Shown one piece after another: positions 5,800 through 5,915 of a DNA stretch of 5,915 nt. The DNA is from Prevotellaceae bacterium (GTDB lineage: Bacteria > Bacteroidota > Bacteroidia > Bacteroidales > Bacteroidaceae), in the NCBI GenBank assembly GCA_030523505.1, contig JAUNIK010000179.1, forward strand, positions 1 to 5,915, written 5' to 3'. A program made the position numbers and the translations under genes. Positions within the stretch are counted from its first letter, which is position 1. The number at the start of each line of letters is the position of its first letter. The notes beneath the pieces were generated by a model. The model saw only the letters and a list, made by a program, of their open reading frames with translations, was not told the origin of the DNA and searched no databases.

Positions 5800-5915
5800 T
5801 TAGAAATCCATCTTATCGAGGGCATCGCTGAAATCCTTTGGCTCTTTGTTTGCCATTGGATCGTGATACTGCTCCTCATTGTCATGATGATGGTTGCGAC
5901 GCTCTGGACGAGGAC
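5800..5915 (-). CDS. C-terminal end of an unidentified protein (5'-truncated by window edge)
   Basis: On the minus strand a frame is open from the window edge to TAA (complement of 5800-5802), giving 37 codons plus two bases. The peptide begins PRPERRNHHHDNEEQYHDP and ends KDFSDALDKMDF, a basic/His-rich then acidic low-complexity tail. The stop lies 12 bases from the bidirectional terminator, exactly where a convergent gene should end, which supports it being real over the longer overlapping frame on the same strand. Tails that are acidic and end in Phe occur in SSB-type proteins, but the SSB signature (D-D-x-P-F) is not present and the family cannot be named from this fragment. Confidence 0.65.
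   Translation of the reverse strand, partial: PRPERRNHHHDNEEQYHDPMANKEPKDFSDALDKMDF

Noticed and set aside
5649..5885. A 78-codon minus-strand open frame across the 3' end of the barrel gene
   Set aside because: It reads through the bidirectional terminator and into the end of the barrel gene. The other frame, stopping at 5800 just before the terminator, is the sensible gene end.
1..5915. A polysaccharide utilization locus
   Set aside because: Only one GH92 gene is present, with no SusC/SusD pair, regulator or other glycosidase; the flanking genes are unrelated and separated by terminators.
1..5915. CRISPR array, tRNA, rRNA, insertion sequence or phage attachment site
   Set aside because: No regularly spaced repeats, RNA-gene signatures, transposase motifs or terminal inverted repeats with target duplications were seen on either strand.

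Overview
The window looks like chromosomal DNA from a Bacteroidales bacterium, most likely a Prevotella/Segatella relative. The reasons are a Bacteroidetes-type promoter (TTTG, 21 bp, TATCTTTG), no Shine-Dalgarno sequences ahead of the genes, a secreted GH92 exo-alpha-mannosidase, and a helix-hairpin-helix plus outer-membrane beta-barrel protein of a kind I associate with Bacteroidetes. The genus is inferred from overall look, not proven.

Layout, left to right. (1) 1-1076, plus strand: the 3' part of a gene for a SpoVK/Vps4-like AAA+ ATPase; its start lies left of the window. (2) 1077-1287: a 211-bp intergenic stretch between convergent genes. It holds a bidirectional intrinsic terminator (1101-1144) and then a composite of palindromes, an imperfect direct repeat and G-tracts (about 1145-1294) that resembles a dispersed intergenic repeat. 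(3) 1288-3534, minus strand: a complete 748-residue exported GH92 alpha-mannosidase whose stop codon lies inside the repeat-like G/C-tract sequence. (4) 3535-3646: a divergent intergenic region carrying a good promoter for the mannosidase with a perfect inverted repeat between its -33 and -7 boxes. (5) 3647-5749, plus strand: a complete 700-residue exported protein with a signal peptide, an acidic linker encoded by a tandem repeat, a degenerate helix-hairpin-helix region, and a long beta-strand region ending in a C-terminal Trp, as in outer-membrane barrels. (6) 5756-5787: a strong bidirectional terminator. (7) 5800-5915, minus strand: the last 37 codons of an unidentified gene with an acidic tail ending in Phe.

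The genes alternate in strand and are separated by terminators, so each of the three larger genes appears to be its own transcription unit and there is no evidence for a shared pathway. The mannosidase would trim terminal alpha-mannose from glycans in the periplasm or at the envelope. The barrel protein probably sits in the outer membrane with unknown function. The AAA+ ATPase is cytosolic and probably remodels an unknown protein. I see no CRISPR array, tRNA, rRNA, insertion sequence or defence locus. The least explained parts are the 1145-1294 repeat-like block and the degenerate HhH-barrel protein.
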